Below, one piece after another: positions 35,801-48,812 of a DNA stretch of 64,000 bases. Origin of the DNA: Gorsachius magnificus. Taxonomy: Eukaryota > Chordata > Aves > Pelecaniformes > Ardeidae. Each line of letters opens with the position of its first letter. Within the stretch, counting starts at the first letter, position 1. Location: NCBI GenBank assembly GCA_034008185.1, contig CM067081.1, forward strand, positions 79,876,765-79,940,764. Reading direction: 5' to 3'. Below the pieces are notes generated by a model, which was not told where the DNA came from, made no database searches, and was given only the letters and a program-made list of their open reading frames with translations. The translations under genes and the position numbers were made by a program.

Positions 35801-38800
35801 TTTTTAATAAAGAAAAGGTCTGGCTGTATTCTTTTAGAAATACTAGAGTCATATTGAAATACAATGAAAATACACATCTTTGAAATTGTCCTTATCCTTC
35901 TCTACTATGATGATGTGCTGTATCATTCAGTGTGTTCAACCAGAAGGGTACCTCTAATTTGGTATTAAGACATCCTTTGAACATAACCGAGAAATTTGCT
36001 CTTTAATGTAGAGATATATTTGATCACACAGTAAAGGTGTATTAGTTGTCTTTTTAAATTAAAAATCTGAATATAGGAAAAATTATCTGGACTTTTAAAT
36101 TGTTATTAAAATAATGGTAATTCTTTTCATTTTTAACTTTCCAGTTAAACAGAATAAGGTCTTCCCTACTGGAAAACTTTGAGGTTGTTAATTTTTTCTT
36201 ATTCTGAGACTGTGAAAAAATAAAACACTTTCAGTCTTTCAAATAGTTTTTTTTATTCTACAGGAATCCATTTCTTTCAAATTTTCTTATGAAACAACAA
36301 ATCCTACTTTCAGTTTATTTTTTCTTTTTATGTTCTTATATATTAGCTAGTGAGATGACTCAATAGCTATCACTTTTCACAAAATCAATTCTTACAATTC
36401 AGCAGCAGACTAAACATGCATTATTATTGGAACAAAGGAAAATGTCTTGCGGAGACAAATTTTCATAGAAGTTTAGTAACTCTTTTCCTTTTTTATTTAA
36501 AATTTCTTTCATTTGGCAGAAAAAGATAATCAATGTTTATTAAAGGTAAGACCTTGGGAAAAATTCTGAAGAAACATTCCTCATATGTACTATTCTATGG
36601 GATAAATCAGCTGTAATATGAATTGTTTTACAACTCCCAAAAAAGATTTATGTTACCATGTGGTGCACATTAATTTATTTCTTTATACATCGCTTACTAT
36701 GTTTGTAGCAACTTAGGATGACATTAAAAATATCTCTTATTCAGGTGTCCCTGACAAAGTCTTGTGCATTAAAACAGGCAAAAAAAAAAAAGCCTCATAA
36801 CATGCTTATTTCTGAGAATAAACTTACTGCCCCATAAGAAATTAACACAAGAAAACATTGTATTGTCTTTTACCCGATTAACGGAAGCAAAAGCTTTCTC
36901 TTGTTTCAAAGTCAATTCATTGCCCCTTTAATTTTTGTTCCCTACGAAGTTCCCAATTACCCAAGCCTCTCACAAGATTAGCTCCTTTCCACTTGAGCCA
37001 TGAACTTACCAACAATCTTTTGTTACAGTGTTTCTAAGAACCTTTGCAGGCATGCTTCTTGCTATTTTACAGCATTTCAGAGAGCTCTTGTGTTTATTAC
37101 CGACCTATAGGGGATGCTTCTCTTTATTGCCATTCAACCACTGGGGGGACACAACCTGTGTATTTGCAGTACTCTGAGGAATGCTATTATGAGTTGAGCA
37201 TTTGTTGAAGTATTCCCATATCTTGTTTGTTAGAAAACCCACTCCCAAGGAATGACCTCTTACCAGCCACATGTTTTGCAATCATCCTTAATGCAATTAA
37301 TCCAAGGTGAAAAACAAATACAAATACGTATTTGCTATACCTAAAATGAGAAAAACAATTTTAAACGCTTACAGAAGACAAAGATGAAGAGAAGACAATA
37401 GAAGGAAAAAATTAATCTTGATCATTTTACCTCAAATGTAGAATTAAAACACTCTCTCTCCCTGAAATCAACTAGTTTGCTGGGAATGTTTTCTTGACAG
37501 TCACCCAACTGAGAATTCCTCCTCCAGGTTACTTTATGTCTCAGGTTGCACTTATTAGAAAAAGCACTTTCTTGATAGAGTGTGTTCATTTTGTAGCTGT
37601 TGGCCATAGCTGAACATTCCAGGAAGTCTATGTGTAGTTAATTTTTCTTATAAATGCTTCTTCTTTATAATTATTTCTTCCCTATTCAAAGGCAGGCTTG
37701 TCACTTTTCTTACTAATTTAAGGACAGCATGACCACTCAGGAGATATATAAATACCATTTATTCAGACCAGGTGCCTTCTCATGTACCGGACTCATCAAT
37801 TAGCAATTCCTTTACTCAGCAATGGGAAAAATCTTCCTTTCCTTTGCTCTTGGTGACTCAAGGTACACATTTCGTTGTGAAGCATGTCCATATGCTGAAT
37901 TTTTATTTATATCATTATGAAAGTTCATATAATCTTTCTATTAACAGACAAATGGGATAAAATCATATAGCTCACTGGTTTTTTTTTTACCAAAGTCAAA
38001 TATGATGGCAATAGCTAACAAATATAACTATGAAAAGGCTGACCCCTCTTATATCTTCCAGTAGGACCATTGTAATGTTTTCATACAGTCTGCAATGATT
38101 AACTTCTTAAGGGTTTCTCTTGCACTCAGGGTACTACTTTAGCTATTTCTTAAATGTTTTCATAATCTGTATAAACAATTCACAAAAAAGACATGCCATA
38201 TGTGTATTTGGGTTCTTTTCAGGTAGTTGCAATATTTGCCTACAATTTTTTGTATGATTTTCTGTTCAAATACGACAGTTTTGCTGAGCAGCTGGACAAT
38301 GCTTAGGTCAGTGATTTTTTTCCCAGTTTGATCAGTCACTCACACTACTCCTTTTTGGGCACAGACTTCTCCTTTTAAACAGTTTCTTCTTTCATGTGCT
38401 TCTTCTGCTGCAATCCATATTTCTCATTTAGTCCACTTTATTGTAACATTGTCTTGTCTTTCTTCCAGCACCTTGCTTCATTCTTTTCTGCATTCTGGGA
38501 AAATCTTATACTTTTTTCCAAGTCCAAAAAGGAACTGTTCTGAACCAGAATGGTCTTTTTCCAGCTTATGGCTATGATTCCCACTGTATTTTTTTACTGT
38601 TTGAGGGATTTCACAAACCATCCAAAATTACAAGGTGTAATTTAAACTTCTTCCCATCATGTATTGCATTCCTCAGGGTTCCACCGCCACGGCAGTTGCT
38701 GTTACTGCTGCTCTGCAATGCTCATTTTTTTCCTGTACTTCTGTTTTCAGCTAGACAATTTTTTTTTTGTCACTCAGCTGCTCTACTGCTAGTACAATGT

Positions 38801-40366
38801 ACTGTTCTTAATGGATGATTATGAAAAGTTACAAATTAGTAAACTGTAGCGTTGCTGCATTTTTATTAGAGAAAAAGAGGAAATGAATAAACATGAAAGA
38901 ACTTGCAAATGAAGAAGGCATCTTTTGCTACATCTGTACTGATAAATAAAAGAGCCAAGTGACATGGATCATGTTTAAGTTCATGTCCACACTGCCTAGA
39001 GTTATCACCACCTAAAGCAGACTGGCCATATCTACATCACCTACCACCCCACTCTGGACCCCATATGATGCACATGAAAGAATAATTGTTTTCTGTTTTT
39101 TAGCTCCAAATATACTATGAGAGTTCAGGTGCAGTACACAAGAGAAATTATTTTAAGAAATTAAACATTGTATTTGGGGACATGGATTTGGATCATGTCT
39201 GCAAATGTAAAGGCTTCTGGGGCAGAATTGGAGGACTGCAGAGGGAGCCAAATCTAGCCCTGAGGCCAAATCTAGCACAATTTCATCCTTTGGCAACAGC
39301 TCTTGGTTTAAACTGGAACGGCTGGGACAGCCAAATGGAAAGCTGCCAAGCAGGGAAAGAGTTGGCCAAGACTTTGGCAGTCTAGGCAGTAAGGGACCAA
39401 GCCCTTGAGCTTACTTCTTTTCCTGCTTTTATTTAGTTGTGTAGTCAGGAGTCTTGGCAGGCTGCTTATTCTGACTCTTGGTTCAAAGTAGAAAATTACT
39501 TTTTCTTAATGGTGTCACTCATTAGTAGGCTACAAGGACAACCTTGCTTTTAGTGCTGTCTCTCTCTGGACCTACACATCTTCCACTGTTCTCTGTGCAG
39601 TGGCCCAGTCTCTACCCAGCCGCAAAGAATATCCAGATCATTTCTTAGCCTGATGGTTTTCTGTAACATTTAAAATGTAGAAACTATGTGTTATGATCAT
39701 CTCTGAAGGTGTACCAAATCTCCTTCTTCCCAAATGAACTTCATAACCCTGCATCTGTTATGAGTACATATGAAACAACACAATCCACCAAATCTCCCTG
39801 AACACCCACCTTTACAGCTGAGCATAATAACATGTTCTGGAAGAGACACTCTGTTCATTTTTATATTTCATACTGGTTTATGCTTTCTTGTTTAGTATAC
39901 AGACTAAATTGGGGCATTCTGGGGCACGAAATTCTCCCTATTTATTGTTCAAGCAACTTGAGATACCTAAATTTGATCTAGTGAATAGTCACTTTCAGAA
40001 CTATGTACAACCAGCTCTCAGGATCTTTTTCACTGGTGTGAAAGGTCTTGGATCTTATAAATTTGAGACTCTTAGATGTACTAAAGTGGGGAAGGGGTTT
40101 AGAGTATTAGCTATATGGCCTTTTTGTGGGGTGGTCACGTGAAAATGACTGGGTTGAATATCTTCATCCCTGACATTTAGAAAATTGGAACAACTGTTAT
40201 ACAATTTTGGTAGTTTTGGGTTTTGGCTTACTTGATCTTAGGTACAGATTATTGCAGCCACAAAATACAATTGTCTTTGCTGTATTTGTAGCTAGCATTT
40301 CAATTTGGGAGATGCATGACCAAAACAGAATGTAGGAAATTAGTTATTCATGTAAATATTGTCACT

Positions 40367-40410
40367 AACTTCAAATGTCTTCAAATGTAACTTCAAATGT
40401 AACTTCAAAT
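40367..40410. repeat. Four-copy 12-bp tandem repeat
   Basis: The unit aacttcaaatgt occurs four times in a row. The second copy lacks the leading AA and the last ends in AAT. This is a minor minisatellite in unique DNA. Confidence 0.85.
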
Positions 40411-40563
40411 ACACCCACTGATTACATTGTGAAGATGAAAAGCTTTAGTGCTTATTCACACGTCCATTTACACTTCATGTTTCCAGTCATGTTTCAATCT
40501 GAGCTCTAGTTCTCAGAAGTTTAATTACCCATAAATTGTTTCCTACTTGGCTTTTATGATGAG

Positions 40564-40578
40564 ATATATATATATATA
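40564..40578. repeat. (AT)n microsatellite
   Basis: Seven AT units followed by A-rich sequence. Confidence 0.85.
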
Positions 40579-41294
40579 AAAATAAATCTATTTTACCCCA
40601 AGCATAAACACTTGTCTGTCCTTCTTTAAGAAAAGCAAGGACAGCAAATGGAATGGCCCTGTTCTTTCAGTGTGAAAAATATTTTTTTTTTAACCTGACC
40701 AACATCAGCAGGATAAAGAAAAGATTTAAAGGAATGTTTAACTTTACTGTCAACAGGGTCTGAAACCATAAAAACTCAGAGACCCACTTCTTTCCTCTGT
40801 TCACTCCTATTATCATGTCAAGGTCTGAGTTGCTACAGCAAAACACTCACAAACCATCACCTGAACTGTTCTTGAGAATGTCTCTCAGTGTTTTTCAGGG
40901 TTTACCAGATGTTTCAATGCGGTGCATGTGTCCTTCTTGAAATTCATCTGTGAGACACTGGTATGAACCACTACATGTAAATGGCTCACGATCAGAAATA
41001 AAATGCTGCTAAATTAACTGCTGCCTGTGCAATTAGCCTGCAAGTAATTTATTTTATTGAAGCTGATTTCTTTTTTTATATTAATTTTTTTGAGCCATGC
41101 TCTGTCACAGGTAGCCCCAAAGGCAGATTCTTTCTTGGCAGAAAGACAGCAGTATCTGTGAAGTTTGACCACATTCTGGCTGTCATATCACACAATTTGC
41201 CATAAATAAATAAAGAAGCTGTGCTTTCCTGTTCATGAAAAAACTTTTTTCATTTCACAAAGTGAGTGAGGTCTAATCCACTTAATTATTAAAA

Positions 41295-41299
41295 CTAGC
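41295..41299. repeat. Target-site duplication, left copy
   Basis: CTAGC directly before the LTR start. It is identical to 41887-41891 directly after the LTR end. Confidence 0.85.
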
Positions 41300-41886
41300 T
41301 GTCCTGGTTTCGGCTGGGATAGAGTTAATTTTCTTCACAGAAGCTAGCATAGTGCTGTGCTTTGGATTCAGTGCTAGAAGAATGTTGATAACACGCTGAT
41401 GTTTTTAGTTGTTGCCAAGTAGTGCTCAGACTGTTCAAGTACTTTTTGAGCTTCTCCTGCTCGGCCAGGTGCATAACAAGCTGGGAGCACAGCACAGCTA
41501 GGACCCAAACTGTCCAAAGAGCTATTCCATACCATATAACGTCATGCTCGGGGGGGGGAGTTAGTCGGTTGGTCGGTCGCAGGGAGAGTGATTGCTGCTC
41601 GGGTACTGATTGCTGCTCGGGTACTGATCGCTGCTCAGGACGGGCTGGGCATCGGTCGGCGGGTGGTGAGCAATTGCATTGTGCATCATTCATTTTGTAT
41701 ATTCTGTATATTTTGTTACCATTCTCATTATTACTATTCTTATTATTTTCTCTTATTAAACTGTCTTTATCTCAACCCTCGGCTCTAACCTTTTTCTCCT
41801 TCCCGATTCTCTCCCCCATCCCACTGAGGGAGGGGGGGGAGTGAGCGAGCGTGGTGCTTAGTTGCCAGCCAGGTTAAACCACGACA
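41300..41886 (+). mobile_element. Solo LTR of an avian endogenous retrovirus
   Basis: A 587-bp element starting TGTCCTGGTTTCGGC and ending TTAAACCACGACA, so it has the TG...CA ends of a retroviral LTR. It is flanked by a perfect 5-bp duplication CTAGC. ATTAAA near 41755 is a plausible poly(A) signal, followed by the U5-like segment. No gag, pol or env sequence is present on either side, so this is a solo LTR left by recombination between the two LTRs of a provirus. The 5-bp duplication and end sequences fit ERVL-type avian families, but the exact family name is an inference. Open frames on both strands inside it are incidental. Confidence 0.93.
41591..41640. repeat. 18-bp tandem repeat inside the LTR
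   Basis: attgctgctcgggtactg occurs twice exactly, with a third partial and diverged copy (atcgctgctcagga). The related LTR at 59663 has only one corresponding segment. Confidence 0.9.
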
Positions 41887-41891
41887 CTAGC
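41887..41891. repeat. Target-site duplication, right copy
   Basis: CTAGC directly after the LTR end, matching 41295-41299. Confidence 0.85.
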
Positions 41892-44800
41892 CTACTTTTT
41901 GTCTTGGTTGCTGCTTAAGTTCTTTTTTTTACCACTGGCAGTCTAGCCAGAAATGTGCAGAAGATAATATATGGCAAAGTGAAATTTTAAAGAGACTTGG
42001 AGTATAAATTTGCTTGATATAGTTTCTCAGTGTCTGGGAAAATATCTTCATGTTTTTAAGAATGAAAATAAAGCCCTTCAACTATAGACAGTGCCAAGTT
42101 TGTCTTCATGTTAGTAGGTTATATATCTTGCATAGTTTGCAGCCCCAGACTTTCTCAGATTTCTAAGAATTTGTGGTCTTACACTGTGACATTATCAGGT
42201 TGCTCTTGTTTTGTTAAATTTGTCTAAAAAAACAAAGGCCTAACTGCATAGAGCTGATAGAGGGTTAAGAGATAGTATGGCTCTAACTTACTTGTTGATA
42301 TTTAATACACCATTCTTTTCAATAAGATTCTTAAACATTCTGATCACTATGAACGTTCTCTCCAAGGACATGTTAATGAAATATGTTACAAAAATATCTA
42401 ATCTTCTTTAAAGTGCAAAGAACAAACTACAGAAGCTTTCCTCATTCCAGCATGAGGGGCAAGCACTCACATTTAGTCTCTTCTTTGCTTAAAATGCTCT
42501 ATGGTCAGGCAGTGTTACTGGGAATTTACATGTTCAAAGCCTGATAAGCAAAAAGAATTATTAACAAAGAAAACTCAACCATTATTTGCATATTCAGTAT
42601 TGCTGTCACTATATACTGTTACATTTCTTGGCTTTATATTCAATGAACATGGTTTTAATAGAAACAGTATTTCTATTATGTTTGTAATATATTTCAATAT
42701 TACATAGATTTTTAAGCATAATTTTCCTGCTTACCTATATTAAATACTTAACCCCAAATTTCAGGCTGGTTCTTCAAAAGAGAAAAGCATGGGGAAAACC
42801 TGCGTATTAGTATAGGGAAAATAATAAGATGAAAATATTTTATCAAGGCCTTTGGACATAGAGCATTCTGCAGGACTGAATGTTTGTATTGCTGAAACCT
42901 CCCTGATCCTGAGAAAAGCTAAAGAACTTGAGATGTGGTGAAACTCAGACTACTCAGATTCTCCTTGGAGCCATAATTTCAGTGCTTCAACTGAAACTTA
43001 GTAAATTTAAGGTTTTTTTCCCCAGAAGAACAATAAAATATTGCACATAGTAACAAACCCAGCTGTCCTATAGGTGAGTGGTTATTTAATCCTGATGAAC
43101 CTGTGTTTTATTTTTTTCTATATTTCCATCATACACACCACAGATTTCTTCTGATAAATACCCTAGATCCCTATAATTAATTTTACAATTAAATAAATAC
43201 ACAGCTTCCTCCAGTTCATCCTTCTTTTTCTTGTTCTGTGAGTTTATTGTTTACAGAGAGCTGTGTTTATGGGCAGTTCCTCTAATAAGTTATCCATACA
43301 TAATTAGTGATTTTTCTTTTTTTTTTTTTCTTTTTTCCCCAGATTATTTCTATCCCATAGTGTCATGATAGTTAGAAGATCTGCCTAAACTCCCTTAGCA
43401 ACCTTCCTTACTGCATCATTCTCCATCTCTATAATAGGGTAAGGTAAACATCTTTTCAGAAAGACAAATTCAAAGACATGGAGTATTCTTTTCTCCATGT
43501 AAAAATACTCTTTTAATGAGATCTAAGTTTGAAACCCAGATAATAATTCAATAACTATGATAATATGCTAAACAAATTTGTCCATGCACAAAACAGGTCA
43601 GGGGTATGAACACTTGACATGTAAGGCAGATTTTACTCTATACAGCATTTATCATATTTTCATACTTAACAGTTATAGATTTTATTTAAGAAGGGAGACA
43701 GCCAACACTGGAGTTATCACATATTATGTCATTGTCATTGAAAGGAAGATCAGTGAAGGCCCCAAGGTGTGATCTCAGCCTAATGGGACCCCATGTCACA
43801 GCCAGTGAGAGAGTTAGTAACTTCTAATTGGTCATTACTGATCACAGGAATAGTCCTACAAGGGTTTGGGATTATTAGCATCATCTAAAGCACACGGAAG
43901 TGAGAAAAGTAAACTGAACAATGGATTTAGTGTTACGCCATTCATATTTTAACTAGAAACCACTAAGTCTATAGATTGATGAGACAATTTTCTTTGGTGT
44001 TGAAAACTTATCAGAACTAAATTGTAGTAATTGATTGATTTTAGGGAAAACCTTACAAGTTTTGAAACTTTTTTTTTTTTTCTGAATTCCCTCTGTAGTC
44101 AGCATGCTCTAAGACTGTCAATCTTTATAGTAAGCTGCAATGCTACTCTTAGGTTTTTGAAAATGGTTTTGGTTTAGACCAAACCTGGTAACACTGGAGT
44201 CTGCTATCATTGTTTTTACTAACAATGGGGAAAAAAGGGAATTCAGAAAGTATTTCTGGTTTACTGGCAAGCTCTCTTATTTGTAATAAGCAGTTTTTTA
44301 GGGAACTACATACAGAAACTATACCTGTGCAAACAAGTTCTGGTTTCCAGTGAGATTTCCAATTTTAATCAAGATTACATTGATTACTTCTTTGGATTAA
44401 GCTTATTAATTTCTATGATAGTCATTCAGATTTTTGTCCCTGTAGGCTCAAGGGAAGCAGCATTTTATCTCATTCCAGGATTATGAGATTCACATGTAGA
44501 AGGCTGAATACTTTTTAATAATAATTTAATACCACAAAAGAATTTATTTTGATGGGTTCTCACAGCATTTGGGTTGCCCTTTATCTTTCATTAAAAAATC
44601 CTTTGAACAATTTTCACTCTGAGTTTAGCTGCAATATAAAATTTTTTTATTACTTTTTTTTTTTTTTTTAATTCAGAGAATTTATTTAAGAAGTATTTAT
44701 TAAGTTTTTCTAAGCAAGACTTTTCTGGTTTAGGAAATGGGCATAAACTGGTATTCATCTATCAAAATGTTGGGATTTGGGGTTCCTTTTTAATCCTTAA

Positions 44801-47800
44801 AAAAGTTTTAATTATTACTGCAACTTATTTTTACGCAAGAAAGCCCCAGTATCTAGCAGGACACCACTATTATTTTTGTTGTTATTGTTTGGTACAAACA
44901 AAGAACAAACACACTGTTTCTTGCCTGAAAATACTTACAAACCTTCCAAACAAACCCTTCACTTGATTCCATACTGTACAGAAGCCAGGGTGATACAGAA
45001 ACAATGTGATGCAAACACACATCTTCTGGGCAGTTCCCTGAAGTCAAGCAGCATCTGTGGAGCTCTTTGAATGATTAGGAGTTAATGTTCTACAAATTAT
45101 GGGATTTGGGGGAATTTCCAATTTGAAAATAGTGTTTCATGTCATTATTTTTAAAAAAGGCAAACAGGCTGATTTGGATAACTGTGAACCACATATTCTT
45201 AACAACAATCCCAGAAAAATGCCAGGAAAGGTTAACGGCTAGAATGAGCAAGTAATTAAGGAGTGTTAATAGAATGTTAATGATTGTGCATCTATATATT
45301 AATGAATACTTAAGTGTATATAGAATTTTTAATTTAAAATAAATCTGGAGAAACAATTTTTTTTAAATAACATTTTTTTATGTCCTTGTGCTGACATTCA
45401 CAGACGGAGGATTTGTTAAAAGAAATAATTTTTGGTATCTTGGAATAAGGTAAGGCCCATATTGGAAATCAAATCTTTTGAACAGGATGGTCAGTTTCTG
45501 TCTGGATGGTGACAAGAGTAAGGGTCCTTGCAACAGAAGCTTCAACTGGAATCGGTGAGACTTAACCAGGACTTGTTTTTCTGCTTATGCCTTAAAATCC
45601 AGCTGGACTGTAGTCCTACTACTCCAGAACATGCATGACCCATCACTGTTGAATATCTTAACCTACATTCAAGAAGTTTCTTAGTTATTTTAGCAAAGTA
45701 CAAGAGGCTGTCCTACATGACAATTTCTGCATCTGCAGGAACAGTTTCTACTGACCATTTAGAAATGTCTTATCTGTGCAAAATCTGATAAATTTGCAAC
45801 AGGAAGCACCATAGAGGAGGGGCCCATAGGGGATCCAGGATGTCAATGAACACTTTTAAGAATACCAGTTGGTTTAGGCACAGCAGGAGCTGCATGGGTG
45901 GAATCTTTAGGACAGTCTAAAAGTCCTGCAAGGATTGTTTCTGTACTGATAAGTCAAATACTTTGTTGTGAAGTTGGCTAGGGTTTCAGTCACTTCAGTT
46001 ACCTGGTTTCAAGCCAGTGCATTGCCTCATCTATGAAAATGACTAGCAGAGGACTTCCTGGCCACCCAGGGAATTAAAGACTTAAAGGTGGACACACAGG
46101 CACAGCCTTTATACCCAGCTGCACCACAGTTATGAGTAAAGCACAAACTTCAATTTTGTGCTTATAACTTAAGTTCCATTGTTCTTGCCATAGTGAAGTC
46201 AATGGTATGGTTGTAATACACATAATTCTGTAAGTCATCATACTGAGTCCAGCCTGAAAATTCTGATAACAAGAGCATTGCTACACAAAATCAATGGAGC
46301 CTAGAATAAATGTATTAAAAACAAAGCTGTTTTTATGATAGATCACAAGCTTTCATTTAGAAATTATAGTGTTTTGAGAGCATCTATTATGATTATGCAC
46401 AGATTCATATTTATATTGCAAACTAACTGGATCAATATTTTTATCAATACTTTTGAAATAAATAATAAAATCTTTGCTGGTAAATTTTATATAAATGTTG
46501 GAGGAGAAGTATAAGAAGAAGAGGGTAGATTAGTTAAACAAGCGTATTTGATCATGTACCGAAGTAAGCTCATCTGAACAAAATGCATTTTAAATAGAGC
46601 TTTGACGTGATTAGTAATTCCATGTTTGAAGACTAAAAATTCAATCTTTGTAATATAATTTTATTCTGATTCAGAACAAAGTCAAGATATTTCAAAGCTT
46701 CCAGCTAAAGTTAATTGCCATTGCCTTCCAGGTTCCAAGAAACTATTGACTGCCTCAGAACCAGCAATCCAATTAGCAGCAGTAGCTGTGCTGGAAATGA
46801 AGCTAAGAACCGGAAATTTCAAGGCTCTTAACATCCCCCTTTTCTGAGAACTTTCAAAGATATGTACTGGAAGCCTGAGCACCTCAATGGCCTGCCAAGT
46901 TGAGGAACCAGGCAGAGGTTGTAAGAACTTCTGAAATATATCAGGGATTTTGCCAATATCATAGACTTGCAGACGGTTTCAATATTGATAAAATGACAAA
47001 CTCCAATGAAAAATTGTTTTTTGAAATGTTAATGAAGATTGATGCAAGGCCAGACATCAAGGGAGGGATTCATCCAACAAATTTAGGCATCCACAACATA
47101 GGTATCTATCTGTGCAGGTAGATGTCTAGACTCAGTTTGTGATCAGTGGGAAGATGTGACCAGATTAATTGTATCAATCAATCAGACATTTCCATAGTGT
47201 TATTTAGATTATTAAGGCAGACATCTAGCATCATTCAGGTGGTGCTTCTGAACCATGGACAAAAGCTCATATTTTAAATAGCACTGGTATATGATAAAAT
47301 TAAAATGTTTAAGATTCTTAAACAACTGACAGAGTACAAGTATATATGAGGTGCTCTAACAGAGAGAAATTAAAGTTCTTGAGTGCACTAAGGGGGAATT
47401 TCTTGGAAGAACAAATTAGAGTAAATAACTTTGGCATTATGGAGATCAAAATCTGGATACTATGGTCTCTTCTGTTCTGGAGTTTTTGTCTCAAAAGGAT
47501 TTTGAAAAACAGGATTGAGTTCAGAAAAGAAATGCATTAGTATTTTATTGTTTGCACCGTTAAGGTGGATTCATGGCACTGGATGTGATATTGGACCTTA
47601 ATGTGACAATCCGATGTAAAAGAGGTCTAGTGTAAGTTCAATGGAAGTTTCTGTATCTGTTTATCGACTATAGAAGGTTCAGTGTGCTCACCTCAGATAT
47701 TAAAGCTTTTGTTGCAAACATTTCAATTAGGAACTAAATACTATACCATTTGGTTATTAATTCTGTTTTTTGTCTATAGTTGTCTTTTATCAACCTCAGA

Positions 47801-48159
47801 ACCATACTTAATATGTGTGGTTTTACCAGCAGCGAGGCTGTACCTACTAGCAAAGAGATAAACAAAAAGACCCTGTATAAAGCTTGTTAGCTCTTGCCTG
47901 TCAATTTGTCTATATGCCTATAACAATAAAATACTGTTAAATATTACTATTAAATCACTAGAAGTGACTTGACAGAACATTGTAGATCAAACCAAACAAT
48001 ACAATCAACCAAATAAACAATGCAAAGTGAGTATTTTATCAAAACAAAGAAAACACAAGTTTAGCTTATCTAATCTGATTTAACAAGAGTTAATTAAGGG
48101 AGATATCGTTTTCAAAATTTATATATTTTATATTAAACATGGCTTTACCTCATGCAATG
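41892..48159. other. Unique AT-rich non-coding DNA
   Basis: Pyrimidine tracts lie at 43311-43336 and 44654-44669. A motif resembling the recurrent old repeat lies at 46187-46207. Open frames do not exceed about 90 codons and none shows a domain. No gene or transposon is recognised. Confidence 0.6.
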
Positions 48160-48812
48160 CTACAGGCTTGGGGAAGAGCGGCTGGAAAGCTGCCTGTCGG
48201 CAAGAAGCTGCGTGGCCAAGAAGGCCAACAGCATCCTGGCTTGTATCAGGAACAGTGTGGCCAGCAGGAGTAAGGAAGTGATAGTCCCCTTGTACTTATG
48301 AGGCCACACCTCAAATGCTGTGTTTGTTTTTGGGCCCCTCATTACAAGAAGGACATTGACGTGCTGGAGCTTGTCCAGAGAAGGGCAACAAAGGTGGTGT
48401 GGGGTCTGAAGCACAAATTTTATGAGGAGTGGCTGAGGGAACTGGGGTCATTTAGTCTGGAGAAGAGGAGGCTCTCTACAACTACCTGAAAGGAGGTTAT
48501 AGTGTTGGTGTCTTCTCCCAAGTAACAAGCGATAGGACAAGAGGAACAGGCCTGAAGTTGTGCCAGGGGATGTTTTGACTAGATATTAGGAAAAATATTC
48601 TTTACTAGAAGAGTAGTCAAGCATTGAAACAGGCTGCCCAGAGAGGTGGTGGAGTCACCACCCCTGGAGATGTTCAAAAAATGTGTGAACGTGGCACTTC
48701 GGGACATGGTTTAGTAGGCATGATGGTGTTGGGTTGACAGTTGGACTGAATGATCTTGGAGGTTTTTTTCAACCTTAATGATTCTGCAATTCTTTCCTAC
48801 GATTCTATGATT
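48160..48812 (+). mobile_element. CR1 3' end, plus strand
   Basis: Similarity starts at the ORF2 segment GEERLESCL (here gaagagcggctggaaagc, out of frame with what follows). It passes through [31 protein letters not shown] and [14 protein letters not shown] at 48298-48480 and ends in gattctgcaattc and gattctatgatt. About 650 bp remain. The frame is interrupted by stops, including TGA just before RPHLK and after the RRLSTTT segment. Confidence 0.92.

Larger units (their letters stand above)
32889..41294. other. Long unique AT-rich non-coding DNA
   Basis: More than 8 kb with no recognisable gene or transposon. Small features are an A16 run at 35691-35706, a 10-bp inverted repeat (agaaattatc / gataatttct, 35721-35760), a four-copy tandem motif at 40367-40410 and an (AT)n run at 40564-40578. 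The region 34140-34540 is richer in G and C and holds only short open frames without domains. Confidence 0.6.

Noticed and set aside
41325..41844. Open frames of 122 (-) and 140 (+) codons
   Set aside because: Both lie wholly inside the solo LTR at 41300-41886; the peptide repeats come from the 18-bp tandem unit.
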